From Diploptera punctata (lineage: Eukaryota; Arthropoda; Insecta; Blattodea; Blaberidae), in NCBI GenBank assembly GCA_030220185.1, contig JASPKZ010003844.1, forward strand, positions 2,616,501 to 2,680,500: 64,000 nucleotides of DNA, written 5' to 3'. Position 1 is the stretch's first letter. Every line of letters starts with the position of its first letter. This document shows, piece by piece, positions 55,250 through 64,000 of this stretch. Position numbers and translations under genes: made by a program. The notes under the pieces are model-generated. The model worked only from the letters and a program-made list of their open reading frames with translations. It had not been told where the DNA came from and did no database searches.

Positions 55250-55990
55250 GGCGAAGGGCGGGAGGGAGACGGAAAACCCAGGGGAGGGGGGAGAAAGGCC
55301 GAAAGAAAAAGGGGAGGAGGAGCAGGAGGAGGAGGAGGACGAGGAGGAGGAGGAGCAAGAGGAGGAGGAGGACGAGGAGGAGGAGGAGGAGGAGCAGCAG
55401 GAGGAGGGAGGAGGAGGAGGAGGAGGAGGAGGAGGAGGAGGAGGAGGAGGAGGAGAGCGAGGAGGAGGGAGGAGAGCAGGAGGAGGAGGACGAGGAGGAG
55501 GAGGACGACGAGGAGGGGAGCAGGAGGAGGAGGAGGAGGAGGGGGAGGACGAGGAGGAGGAGGAGCAGGAGGAGGAGGAGGAGGACAGGAGGAGGAGGAG
55601 CGGGAGGAGGAGGAGGAGGAGGAGGACGAGGAGGGAGGAGCAGGAGGAGGAGGACGAGGAGGAGGAGGAGGAGCAGGAGGAGGAGGACGAGGAGGAGGAC
55701 GAGGAGGAGCAGGAGGAGGAGGAGGAGGAGGAGGAGGAGCGAGGAGGAGGAGGAGGAGCAGGAGGAGGAGGAGGGAGGAGGAGGAGGAGGAGGAGGACGA
55801 GGAGGAGGACGAGGAGGAGGAGGAGGAGGAGGACGAGGAGGAGGAGCAGGAGGAGGAGGAGAGGAGGAGGAGGAGCAGGAGGGAGGACGAGGAGGAGGAG
55901 GACGGAGGAGGAGAGGAGGACGAGGAGGAGGAGACGAGGAGGAGGAGCAGGAGGAGGAGGACGAGGAGTGAGGAGGAGGAGGAGCAGGAG
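55250..55990. repeat. GGA/GAGGAGGA purine array, about 740 bp
   Basis: Interrupted GAG-GAG units with GAC, GCA and GGG variants. The array is open in several frames on both strands (poly-E, poly-R, poly-G, poly-S, poly-P), which explains the four long ORFs there. Purine-only runs and G tracts could form triplex or quadruplex DNA. Confidence 0.95.
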
Positions 55991-56019
55991 GATGGAGGAG
56001 TGAGGAATATTGGAGGATT

Positions 56020-56196
56020 AATATTATTAGGATTATTCTTATTATTATTATCATTTAGTATTATTACTATTATTATGATATTATTATTATCATGCATTAT
56101 TATTATTACTATTATTATTATTACTATTATTATTATTATTATTACTATTATTATCATTATTATTATTATTATTATTACTATTATTATTATTATTAC

Positions 56197-56262
<66 letters not shown>

Positions 56263-56265
56263 AAT
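56020..56265. repeat. ATT array with ACT/ATC variants
   Basis: About 80 units. It adjoins the LINE C end at 56278. Confidence 0.95.
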
Positions 56266-56277
56266 AATGGACTATAA

Positions 56278-56410
56278 TAAAACTTCCTGGAGTGAGGGAA
56301 TATATTTATACATGAAGAAGAAACATCTAAAACCAGGATATTGGATAGACCGACAAAATTGGTTATTAGGAATCGGACGATTGCCTCAAGGACAAAGTGA
56401 TACAGACAAT
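56278..56410 (+). pseudogene. LINE C 3' end fragment
   Basis: KTSWSEGIYLYMKKKHLKPG, YWIDRQNWLLGIGRLPQGQS: same ending as 30130-30240. Confidence 0.6.
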
Positions 56411-56644
56411 TAATTTTTGAAATTGATGAAATACATTTTGTAAATACATTAAAAAATTTCAGATGAAGACCATCTTCGCTAGGTTTACCGTACAGGCCAC
56501 ATGGCCTAAAACGAATTTGTTCATGTTGATGATTAAAACATTTAAAATTGTAATTGAAGTACATACTATAAAGTAGAAATTTTGTAAATATGGTTTCTTA
56601 AAATTGAAATTAATCCTCTAATGGCAGCGATATATATTAGGAAT

Positions 56645-56930
56645 ATTCCACAAGACAGTGTTTCTCCTTCAACCTAAAGGTTACTATCTGAAGCATCTTC
56701 TTCCCTCAAATCTCTAGCTTCTATAATGCTCCTCACTCCATCTATCCAACGTTCTCTAGGTCTATCTCTTCCTCTTCTTCAGTCAGCTTTCCAATCAAGG
56801 ATCTTCTTTGGTATTCTATCTTCTTCCCTTCTTATGAGATGTCCATACCATTTCAAACTTTTTCTTCTATTTTTTCTAATATTTCTTTTTTCAACTCGCA
56901 TAATTTCTCTTATTGCTTCTGATATATATT
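56645..56930 (-). pseudogene. LINE C/R-type C-terminus
   Basis: The minus strand reads EAIREIMRVEKRNIRKNRRK, LKWYGHLIRREEDRIPKKIL, a stop, RRGRDRPRERWMDGVRSIIE and ARDLREEDA. Close relative at 61320-62080. Confidence 0.7.
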
Positions 56931-57538
56931 ATTACTACTATTATTATTGTTATTATCTCCCAAAATAGCTATTTACTCATGCCATAAAGTAATGAAGTTA
57001 ATTTGGTAGGGAATTGAAAGACACAAATCGCGGTAAGAGATTTTTTTCGTATTGGCTAGGATTATGATTTTTCTCTTTTCATTTAATTTTATACTCGCAA
57101 GGAATAACCACACAACAACAAAAAATTAAACCGAATAATGTATACACGAATAATCGAATTTTCACTGTCGTAATTAAATTACATAGGTTATTCAGTTTTA
57201 TGTTCTTGGAAAATATAATAAAAAAAGATATAGTAATTCCTAGATATTCGTTTCAGAGATAGAAATGGCAAAGTCTGCTGTGTGTATGTATTAAGGAAAG
57301 AAACACTAGACGTCTGACGCAATATAGGTATCTCGATTTTCAAAACCCAGAACGGGTGTGTCAAATCCATGAAGTAAATGTTCGTCTGCAGAAACGAGAA
57401 AAAGATAAAATTTCCATACAGCGGAGAGGAATTCTGTTTTCTTTAAAAGATTCCACGCTAAAACTTCCATTACTTGTCGTAAAGTCTTCCATTGTGTTTT
57501 CTTATAAATACATACGATGAGACAAAATGGAGTTAAAC

Positions 57539-57540
<2 letters not shown>

Positions 57541-57576
<36 letters not shown>

Positions 57577-57578
57577 TT
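57541..57578. repeat. AAT array (ATT tail of the minus-strand LINE)
   Basis: About 12 AAT units, at the 3' side of the LINE R fragment at 57580-57960. Confidence 0.95.
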
Positions 57579-57579
57579 T

Positions 57580-57962
57580 TATTATTCCGGCTTTTACAAT
57601 GATTATACATTTTTCCGGTACCCATGTTCACAGTTAACTACACATTTGTTTCAACACATTTTTCCATTCCTGTCTGTTCATTCATATATCTTCTATTTCC
57701 CATTCCCTCTTAGCTTCATTGCTTCCCTGAATCCACATAATAGTTGGTCTACCCTTATTTTTCCTTCCCTGTGGTTCCCAATCCATGATTATCTTAGGTA
57801 GTCTTCCTTCTTCCATTCTTCTAATGTGTCCGTACCAGTTTAATTGTTTCTTCTTTATAAAATCTAATATTGAATATTGTACCTGCATTTTTTGTTTTAT
57901 ATATGAATTTCTGATTTTATCCTTCCTGGATATTCTTGCAGCACGTCTCCAATAGTCCATTT
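57580..57962 (-). pseudogene. LINE R C-terminus
   Basis: Frame 57960-57682 reads MDYWRRAARISRKDKIRNSY, FIKKKQLNWYGHIRRMEEGR, RKNKGRPTIMWIQGSNEAKR. This matches the end of the 664-residue ORF next door and is followed by an ATT tail on its own strand. It is truncated exactly at the MDYLRR-equivalent methionine. Confidence 0.75.
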
Positions 57963-57990
57963 CAGTGCGAGCAATTTTTTTTCATTTGTG

Positions 57991-58131
<141 letters not shown>

Positions 58132-58149
58132 CTATCTATCTTCGGGTTT

Positions 58150-60144
58150 TTACAGCTGCTGCCGTCTTCCCGTGCCAAACCTCCAAAGCCTACGGTCTTG
58201 GGCATCTTCGATGCTTAGCCCTCTAGCTTGCATTACTGTCTTCATGTGTTCCTTCCATGTTAACCTTGGTCTTCCTCTTTTCTTCTTTCTGTTAGGATGC
58301 CATTCATATAGTTGCTTCGGCCATCGCTCATCTTCCATTCTTAAAACATGTCCTAACCACTTTAATTCCTTTTCCTCAATTCTTTCAATTATGCTTTCTT
58401 CTGCTTCCATTTTGTTTCTAATTTCCTTATTTGTGACACGTTCTAATTTAGACTTTCTGGCACTTCTTCGTAAATAATCCATTTCTAGAGCTATTAGTCT
58501 ATTCTTGTAGTACTTATTGGTTGTCCATACCTCACTTCCGTACATTGCATCAGATTCCACCAATGTTTTACCAATATATTTTTTTGTGTCTTTCCAAATA
58601 TGCTTATCCCACCATATGGAATTTAATGATGATATTATTTTGCTACTCAATTCAATTCTATGTTTTATGTTCTCTTTGCCTATACCTTCGATGTTATCCA
58701 TAATCATTCCCAAATATTTAGTTTGTTTCACTTGCTTTATTTGGATTCCATCTTCCAATACTAAGTTTTCTCTTTCATTGCTATTTATTGCCAGATATTC
58801 TGTTTTTTGTAAATTTACTGTGAGACCCCATGATTCATATGTGCTTTTCAACCTTTTTATCATGAATTCCATATCAAAATTGTCTTGCGCTAAAACCAGT
58901 TGATCATCGGCAAATTGTAATGTCAGCAAAAATCTATTGCCTATTGGGATCCCCATACCTTTGCAGCTTTGTTTCCATTTCGTTAATATAAATTCTACAT
59001 AAATATTAAATAAAATTGGTGATAGACTGCACCCTTGTTTCAATCCCTTTGAGGTGTTTATAGGATTAGACATTATATTTCCCATTTTAACATAAGCGGA
59101 GTTATCTTTATAGGTTTGTTTAATAATTTCTATTAGGTTTCTGTCAATATTGCATTTCTCCAATACTTCCCATAATTTGTTCCTCGGAATTGAGTCATAA
59201 GCTTTCTCTAAATCTATCATTGTCAAATGGGTTTCTTCTCCAACTGCAGTCCGTTTTTCAATTAACTGTTGTATTGCAAATATATTGTCAACACATGACC
59301 TTCCTGGTCTGAATCCATTTTGATCTTCTCCTAATTTGTCTTTAACATCTTTTTGTAGCTTTGTTTTTAATAACTTCGTAAATATTCTATATAATGTGTT
59401 ATTTATACTTAGTCCTCTGTAGTTTTTTTCGTCTCTTCTATCGCCCTTCTTGTATATTGGTACTATGTAGCTTATTTTCCATTCATCAGGAATCTTCTGT
59501 ATTGCAATGCACTTATTATACAAGTCCCTCAATCTACCTATTAAATTTTTTGGGCCATATTTAATTAACTCATTTGGTATGTTTCTCGGCCCTGGTGCCT
59601 TTTTATTCTTTAGGGTTTGAATTTCTAATTCTATATCTATTGTATCAAATTCCAGGGCGTTCATTTCTATGGATGGATTTTCTGTTGTTTCCATAAACTC
59701 ATTTCTAGTTTCTGACAGTAAAGCTTTGTAATGTTTTTCTGCGTCTGATTTTGCTAACAAATTTATCTTGCTGGGTCCTTGGTTGGTTTTCAGTGTTTTT
59801 AGAAATCTCCATACTTCTGATGATTGTGATCCTCCTATATAACTTTCTATTTCTTGGCATTTGCTTTTCCATAATTTGTTTTTTTCTTCTATCACTTTCC
59901 TTTTAACTTTGGCGTTTGTTCTCTTGTATTCTATCCAATTATCTGTTGTTTTATTTGCCAACCATTCTGAGTAGCATTTTTTTTTCTTCTTTTTGGTTAA
60001 TTCTTCAATATCATCATTCCACCAATCTTGGGTATTTTGTTTTTTATTTATTGTGCCTAATGCTTCTTTTGCTGCCGAATGTATTATTTCCTTTAATTGA
60101 TTATATTCTTCTTCTATTGTCTTCCTTGTAATCCAAATTCTCAA
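58150..60144 (-). CDS. Reverse transcriptase of LINE R, 664-residue open frame
   Basis: Makes cDNA from element RNA at the nicked target. Visible blocks: KKAPGPRNIPNELIKYG (182-198; the usual PGPDGI aspartate reads arginine), QNGFRPGRSC (275-284), motif A with aspartate 311 in IDLEKAYDSIP, GLKQGCSLSPILFNIY (367-382), and catalytic FADD at 411-414. After these come KTEYLAINS, KQTKYLGMIMD, AMYGSEVWTTNK, EMDYLRRSARKSK, WLGHVLRMEDERWPK and the basic RKKKRGRPRLTW near the end; the stop TAA is at 58150-58152. All catalytic aspartates are present. The listed methionine is only the first after a frameshift; the protein originally continued from the endonuclease. It lies antisense to the host receptor inside its intron. 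Confidence 0.85.
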   Translation of the reverse strand: MRIWITRKTIEEEYNQLKEIIHSAAKEALGTINKKQNTQDWWNDDIEELTKKKKKKCYSEWLANKTTDNWIEYKRTNAKVKRKVIEEKNKLWKSKCQEIESYIGGSQSSEVWRFLKTLKTNQGPSKINLLAKSDAEKHYKALLSETRNEFMETTENPSIEMNALEFDTIDIELEIQTLKNKKAPGPRNIPNELIKYGPKNLIGRLRDLYNKCIAIQKIPDEWKISYIVPIYKKGDRRDEKNYRGLSINNTLYRIFTKLLKTKLQKDVKDKLGEDQNGFRPGRSCVDNIFAIQQLIEKRTAVGEETHLTMIDLEKAYDSIPRNKLWEVLEKCNIDRNLIEIIKQTYKDNSAYVKMGNIMSNPINTSKGLKQGCSLSPILFNIYVEFILTKWKQSCKGMGIPIGNRFLLTLQFADDQLVLAQDNFDMEFMIKRLKSTYESWGLTVNLQKTEYLAINSNERENLVLEDGIQIKQVKQTKYLGMIMDNIEGIGKENIKHRIELSSKIISSLNSIWWDKHIWKDTKKYIGKTLVESDAMYGSEVWTTNKYYKNRLIALEMDYLRRSARKSKLERVTNKEIRNKMEAEESIIERIEEKELKWLGHVLRMEDERWPKQLYEWHPNRKKKRGRPRLTWKEHMKTVMQARGLSIEDAQDRRLWRFGTGRRQQL

Positions 60145-60722
60145 TTTTAATCCTCAGTCTTTCTTTATATAAGTTTTTGATACTACCCTGATTAAATAAA
60201 TACAGTTTAGATTTTTCTTCCTGCTTCGGTTGCATTGTTGATTCCCTTGCTTCATCATGCACTTTTTTCCCTGTAGGGAATTTGGGGATGATCTGTGCTG
60301 TGAGTAGATAGTGGTCAGAACCACAATTTGCTCCTCTTTTAACCCTTGAGTCCTTAATAAATAAGGAAGTATTTTGCTTTAACAATTATGTAGTCTATTA
60401 TTGATTTCTGATTGAGACTAGGTCGTTCCCAAGTAAATTTATGAATATCCTTATGATCGAAAAATGTGTTTACTATCTTTAATTTATGTTGTTTGCACAT
60501 CTCTATGATTCTATTTCCATTATCGTTGACTTCTTGCTCCCCATATTTTCCTACTGCTTCATCATTGTTTCTTCTACCCACTTTCCCATTTAAATCTCCC
60601 ATTAGTATTAATTCTTCATTACTTCGTATTTTCTCTATTTGTTCCACTAATACTGAATAGTACTTTTCTTTCTGACTCTGTGCAGCATCATCTGTTGGTG
60701 AGTAGACTGCTAAGAACACCAT
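60101..60722 (-). pseudogene. Apurinic-type endonuclease domain of LINE R, frameshifted
   Basis: The first part reads MVFLAVYSPTDDAAQSQK, then LILMGDLNGKVGRRNNDE (the GD-x-N catalytic box), NRIIEMCKQHKLKIVNTFF and KSIIDYIIV. In a second frame follow KRGANCGSDHYLL (catalytic SDH box) and the linker GKKVHDEARE. Missing are the first roughly 80 residues with the N-x-R and initial E boxes. Confidence 0.8.
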
Positions 60723-60765
60723 TGTTAATAATAATAATACTAATAGGCCTGCATATTATATATTT

Positions 60766-61046
60766 GGGGGCACGCTGTAGTGTAGTGTTAAGGCAGTGCG
60801 CTACAAACCGGAAGGTCGAGTGTTCAAGTCCCGGTCGGGTCAGATTTTTAAACTGACCCAAACCCTCTGGTGGCACCATGGCCCTGGGGTCAACTCAGCC
60901 TCTAACTGAAATGAGTACCAGACGCTTGTTTTGGGGGAAAAGGCGGCCGTCACCCGGCTGATATAAAGTGCCGATTGTCGCAAAAGTAGGAGCCTTAACC
61001 TCCCACTACCTCAAGGGTCTCTTATGGCCTGCAGTGGGATCACTCA
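60766..61046 (+). mobile_element. SINE S5, plus strand
   Basis: Near-exact duplication CATATTATATATTT/CATATTATGTATTT (60752-60765, 61047-61060; one mismatch). Head TAGTGTAGTGTTAAGGCAGT, box B GTTCAAGTCCCGGTCGG, body as at 43201 with an internal deletion around GTCACCCGGCTGAT. Confidence 0.85.
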
Positions 61047-61299
61047 CATATTATGTATTTAATTTTGTTCTCAGATGCGAAATTAACATATTCTATATTG
61101 TTTGTATTTTATTTATTTTGTATTATTTTAGAGTGAATTTTCTATTGTAAATCCTGCTCCTACATTTATATCTTCTGTTGTCCTTCTCACATTAACTATA
61201 CTTAATATATGTTCTATAGGCCTATGTATTAAGTTCTGTAACTGAACTCCACTCGAGCACTTGTTCATTCGGGTGTCAGTACTATGTAAAAAATATAAT

Positions 61300-62080
61300 A
61301 TTTTAATAGGAATATTCCGCATTACAGTAGCTCTCCTTCAATCCATAATTCCTGTCTAAAGCATCTTCTTACTTCAAATCTCTAGCTTGCATACTTCTCC
61401 TCACTCCATACATCTAATGTTCTCTAGGTCTTCCTCTTCCAATTCTTCCATTAGCGTTTCAATCAAGGATCTTCTTTGGTATTCTACCTTCTTCCATTCT
61501 TATGAGATGTCCATACCATTTGAAACGTTTTTCTTTTATTTTTTCTATTTTATTTTTCAACTTGCATTATTTTCCTTATTGTATTGTTTCTGTCTTTATC
61601 CCGTCTTGAAATTATTGTCGGTTGCATCCAAAAATTAATTTCTTCTGCTAACAGCTTGTTGACTTTTTGTGTACTTACTGTGTAGTTTCGGACCCATATA
61701 ATAAAATTCTTTGTAACAGAGCTTAAAATATAGTTTTCTTCGTTCTGTACATTATATTTCTTTTCCAAAGCACTGAGTTCAAAATACCAATGGTTCTTCT
61801 TCCATCAATTAATCTTATTTCAGTTTCTGTAGTTGAACTCTCATTTTTATCTAAAATAGATCCTAAATAGGCCTATTTAACATTTTTAACATTACGTATT
61901 CTTCCTGAATTAGATTTTAATTCATCTGTTGTATTCAATGAAATGTATTCTGTTTTATTATTATCTATCTGTAATCCCCATTTTTTATTATATATCCAAT
62001 TTCCTTAACATGAAAGATGTATCATCCGGACCCTGAGCAATCACCACCTGATCATCTCCTAATAGTAAAAAAAAAACTTA
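61300..62080 (-). pseudogene. LINE C/R-type reverse transcriptase, from the FADD box to the C-terminus
   Basis: Begins at GDDQVVIAQG (the FADDQ box with alanine read as glycine), then KKWGLQIDNNKTEYISLNTT, AYLGSILDKNESS, TEIRLIDGRRTIGILNSVLW, KRFKWYGHLIRMEEGRIPK and GRIGRGRPRENI. Multiple shifts. The truncation falls exactly at the catalytic motif. Confidence 0.7.
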
Positions 62081-62334
62081 TTTAATTTATTATTATCGTC
62101 AGTATTATTTAGCTCTTATGTAGACAATCAGTAAACAGCACATATCATTACTTGTTTATGTAGGCTATATTTTTAATTCTGCAACGCTAATAAACATTAA
62201 CCTTAAAGCGTCAATATTGTTATATTATTAATTTTATTTCATAATCGCATCTAAGGCTACTTATTGTTTTTTAATTATGAAATAATTAATCGGAAAATAT
62301 GATGAAATGTGTCCGGCAATAAAATTCTAGCCCT

Positions 62335-62455
62335 ACATTTGCCTTGACGACTGAGGGAAACCAGGAGAAAACCTCAGTCAGATTGTTTAGCACCAGTCAG
62401 GACCATCCGAAAACGGGTCTCAAACGCTACAGTTTGAGTCAGCCAGCTCGGTATA
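62335..62455 (-). mobile_element. Possible SINE fragment
   Basis: GAGGGAAACCAGGAGAAAAC and GCTACAGTTTGAGTCAGCCA resemble a worn SINE body. No clear boxes. Confidence 0.3.
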
Positions 62456-62669
62456 CTATTTTTTTAATCTGGTTTTGTGAGTTTATTTTTTATCTCTATG
62501 TGGCTTAAATCATGATATATCTGGATGAGAGAAATACAAGGATATGTGACCTTTGTGGAAGTGAAAGAATTATATAAAAAAACAGGATTTACACATTTAT
62601 GGTACTCTTGTTTTGATGAAACAATAGAGAACTATAATATAATGTTCTTTTTGTTTTATTTTGTTTCAG

Positions 62670-63731
62670 ACGACGCTGGCTCAACCATGTGGATGGAATC
62701 GCAAAAACGCAAATAAACGCCGCACGTATAGTGTTTTGAATTATCAGCAAATCAACAGAAATGCTTCTAATCAACAAAATTATCATCAACAGCTCCAACG
62801 TTTACATTCGAATCAGATCCAGCGGTCCAGAATAAATTCTCTCAATGGAAATGATGTTCACAAAGTTCTTTATAATACAACGCCCATCGATGAAAAAAAC
62901 GATAAAAAGATTCCTCATTCAGATCAAGCAATCCAAAAACAATACAGCAATCGTAATTCTGACTCCATTGAAGAAGATCAAGAGCAAAGCATTGCGCTGA
63001 TAGAAAATAAACTTCAAGGTAAAACATTGCCCAATGACTCATCAACCGATACAATAACTTCAAATTCATATGCCATGTACACTTATCGTCCTAGAATACC
63101 ATCTAATTCAAGTCAGGCAACACTAACGACATCTCTTGGAAAAATAAGTTTGAGTGAAGGGAATAACAATTGCCGACCAGAGACAATTCATAGTACATCG
63201 GAGGAAACGAAACTTCATGATGCTACTATTTCAAGCAATGGTCATTGTAGAAATCAGTCGAAAGATCTGGCTTGCATTACAGGCTGCATTCCTAAAAAAT
63301 GTGACAATTCAGTCAAATATAAAGATGACAAAAAACAAGAACTTTCAAAATGTAAAGTAGACAATAATATCGGCAGTCGGAGTGGAATAGCTTCTATTGC
63401 CAGTAAGTGTTCTTTATTCAAGACTTCTCCGCGTGCTAATAACACTATAGGAGTATTGGCAAGGAAACTTCGGTCGTTACCTTTACCAGGAAGTACGAGG
63501 AACGTGTTTTCACCTCAGCAAAGAATTGAACAGCATAAGAGTGAAAATGCCGAAGAAGTTCCGTCACGAAGGCCGTTGTCAAATCCAAAATTATCCAGTC
63601 ACATCAGTATCGACAGTGGGAAAAGTACAATTAGCAATTCTAGTTTACAAGACCTTGATGAAACTGAATTTGTTGGTGCGGAGTTAGCGCATTATATGGG
63701 TGAACTCAATCAGCAGAGATTGGTTCGTTGA
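62670..63731 (+). CDS. Neuropeptide GPCR, last exon: 353-residue cytoplasmic tail
   Basis: Acceptor TTTTATTTTGTTTCAG ends at 62669. Read in phase 0 the exon starts TTLAQPCGW, so the receptor continues helix 8 as FREAFK|TTLAQPCGW, as expected for pyrokinin-type receptors. C7 is a candidate palmitoylation site. The tail is hydrophilic, rich in N, Q, S, T and K, without membrane segments, domains or stops until TGA 63729-63731. It has basic clusters (NANKRRTY; RKLRSLPL) and many S/T-rich stretches that could be phosphorylated for arrestin binding. The end, SSLQDLDETEFVGAELAHYM then GELN, looks like a conserved terminal motif. A tail this long is unusual. The open frame, correct splice phase and A+T-balanced codon use, unlike the surrounding repeats, argue that it is real. 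Confidence 0.85.
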   Translation, partial: TTLAQPCGWNRKNANKRRTYSVLNYQQINRNASNQQNYHQQLQRLHSNQIQRSRINSLNGNDVHKVLYNTTPIDEKNDKKIPHSDQAIQKQYSNRNSDSIEEDQEQSIALIENKLQGKTLPNDSSTDTITSNSYAMYTYRPRIPSNSSQATLTTSLGKISLSEGNNNCRPETIHSTSEETKLHDATISSNGHCRNQSKDLACITGCIPKKCDNSVKYKDDKKQELSKCKVDNNIGSRSGIASIASKCSLFKTSPRANNTIGVLARKLRSLPLPGSTRNVFSPQQRIEQHKSENAEEVPSRRPLSNPKLSSHISIDSGKSTISNSSLQDLDETEFVGAELAHYMGELNQQRLVR

Positions 63732-64000
63732 ATCTACAGTTACAGAACATTCTAGCCTGTGTACTGTGTGTAGTGTGAATAGTATATTTATTTTGAGTAT
63801 AATGTGTATAATTTTGTTGAAATTACTCCAGACGCTGCAACATACATAGGTCACTGCCGATCATGTTTCTATTTCAACCACTTCCCATCAACCCCCTAAG
63901 CGTGCTAGGGATATTTGATCTCTTACAGCCATATGACCAGATTTTAATTTATATGTGTACCAAATTTGGTTGAAATTGCACCCGGAATTCGAAACTTATG
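63732..64000 (+). other. Start of receptor 3' UTR, then a repeat-like block
   Basis: No AATAAA is visible up to the window end. From about 63880 the sequence (CCCCTAAGCGTGCTAGGGAT, GTGTACCAAATTTGGTTGAA) resembles dispersed insect repeats more than unique UTR. The transcript end lies outside the window or upstream of a non-canonical signal. Confidence 0.4.

Larger units (their letters stand above)
58132..60728 (-). mobile_element. RTE-like non-LTR retrotransposon (LINE R), nearly full coding length
   Basis: Reading right to left: an endonuclease domain in two frames (60722-60354, 60385-60101), the reverse transcriptase (60144-58150), a 3' UTR of about 20 bases and an ATT array. A single endonuclease/reverse-transcriptase ORF, very short 3' UTR and microsatellite end are the classic RTE-clade organisation. 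Two frameshifts (about 60375 and 60125) and loss of the first part of the endonuclease make this copy inactive. The 5' break also lies next to ATT-like repeats (60725-60745), so the target may itself have been ATT-rich. Confidence 0.85.

Noticed and set aside
55171..56263. Long ORFs on both strands (266-348 residues) over 55.2-56.3 kb
   Set aside because: Products of GGA and ATT trinucleotide arrays; pure low-complexity protein on both strands.
62842..63445. Minus-strand ORFs over the last receptor exon
   Set aside because: Antisense shadows with no recognisable motifs.

Overview
The window looks like AT-rich, repeat-saturated DNA from a large insect genome. The only host gene I can support is the 3' part of a neuropeptide G-protein-coupled receptor on the + strand. 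A 218-bp exon (38182-38399) encodes TM6, the third outer loop, TM7 and the start of helix 8. A last exon (62670-63731) encodes a 353-residue cytoplasmic tail. The two join in phase 0 across a 24.3-kb intron, and the sequence is most like pyrokinin/CAPA (neuromedin-U-type) receptors. I recognise no earlier exon (TM1-5) upstream of 38182. The repeat repertoire reminds me of cockroach/termite (Blattodea) genomes, but that is from memory and weak. I see no prokaryotic genes, rRNA, CRISPR or functional canonical tRNA gene.

Layout. 1-8.6 kb: a restriction-endonuclease-type LINE remnant, fold-back repeats, a short CACTG-ended DNA element, a hammerhead-like fold-back retroposon, a hAT-type MITE and a LINE 3' end. 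9-23 kb: tRNA-derived SINEs of several families, LINE 3' ends, a second CACTG element and a triple tRNA-like fold-back inside a LINE. 24-25 kb: a damaged Tc1/mariner element with long terminal inverted repeats. 26-37 kb: LINE 3' ends, microsatellites, SINEs and a second hammerhead-like fold-back retroposon. 37-38.4 kb: an unrecognised ORF remnant, a tRNA-like fold-back and the receptor TM6-TM7 exon. 38.4-62.7 kb (receptor intron): SINEs, LINE ends, giant GA, GGA and ATT arrays, and the most complete retrotransposon (an RTE-like endonuclease/reverse transcriptase, minus strand, 60.7-58.1 kb). 62.7-63.7 kb: the last receptor exon.

Repeat families are named as follows. LINE A: ends in R-x-AAMNLRVR then an AGTA-type tail. 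LINE B: ends in a GAA-type tail. LINE M: ends in a GAT/ATG tail. LINE R: RTE-like, ends in an ATT tail. LINE C: related to R. LINE F: CR1/L2-like 3' end. S1-S6: tRNA-derived SINEs, several with exact target-site duplications. Elements are mostly dead on arrival (5'-truncated) and nested.

Stretches over 300 bases in which I see nothing assignable beyond AT-rich or low-complexity DNA: 1701-2466, 3196-4728, 5197-5838, 6323-6635, 6861-7839, 8622-9243, 9381-9790, 10591-10949, 11641-12384, 13561-14400, 16098-16462, 17516-18182, 19182-19557, 20119-20918, 22171-22735, 23301-24282, 25354-26215, 27001-27640, 30251-31150, 32341-32837, 35911-36576, 39621-39969, 40613-40939, 42151-43117, 43516-44174, 44451-46165, 46791-47529, 47963-48998 (short ORFs at 48105-48411, no recognisable product), 49619-51199, 52681-53599, 56926-57540, 62081-62334.
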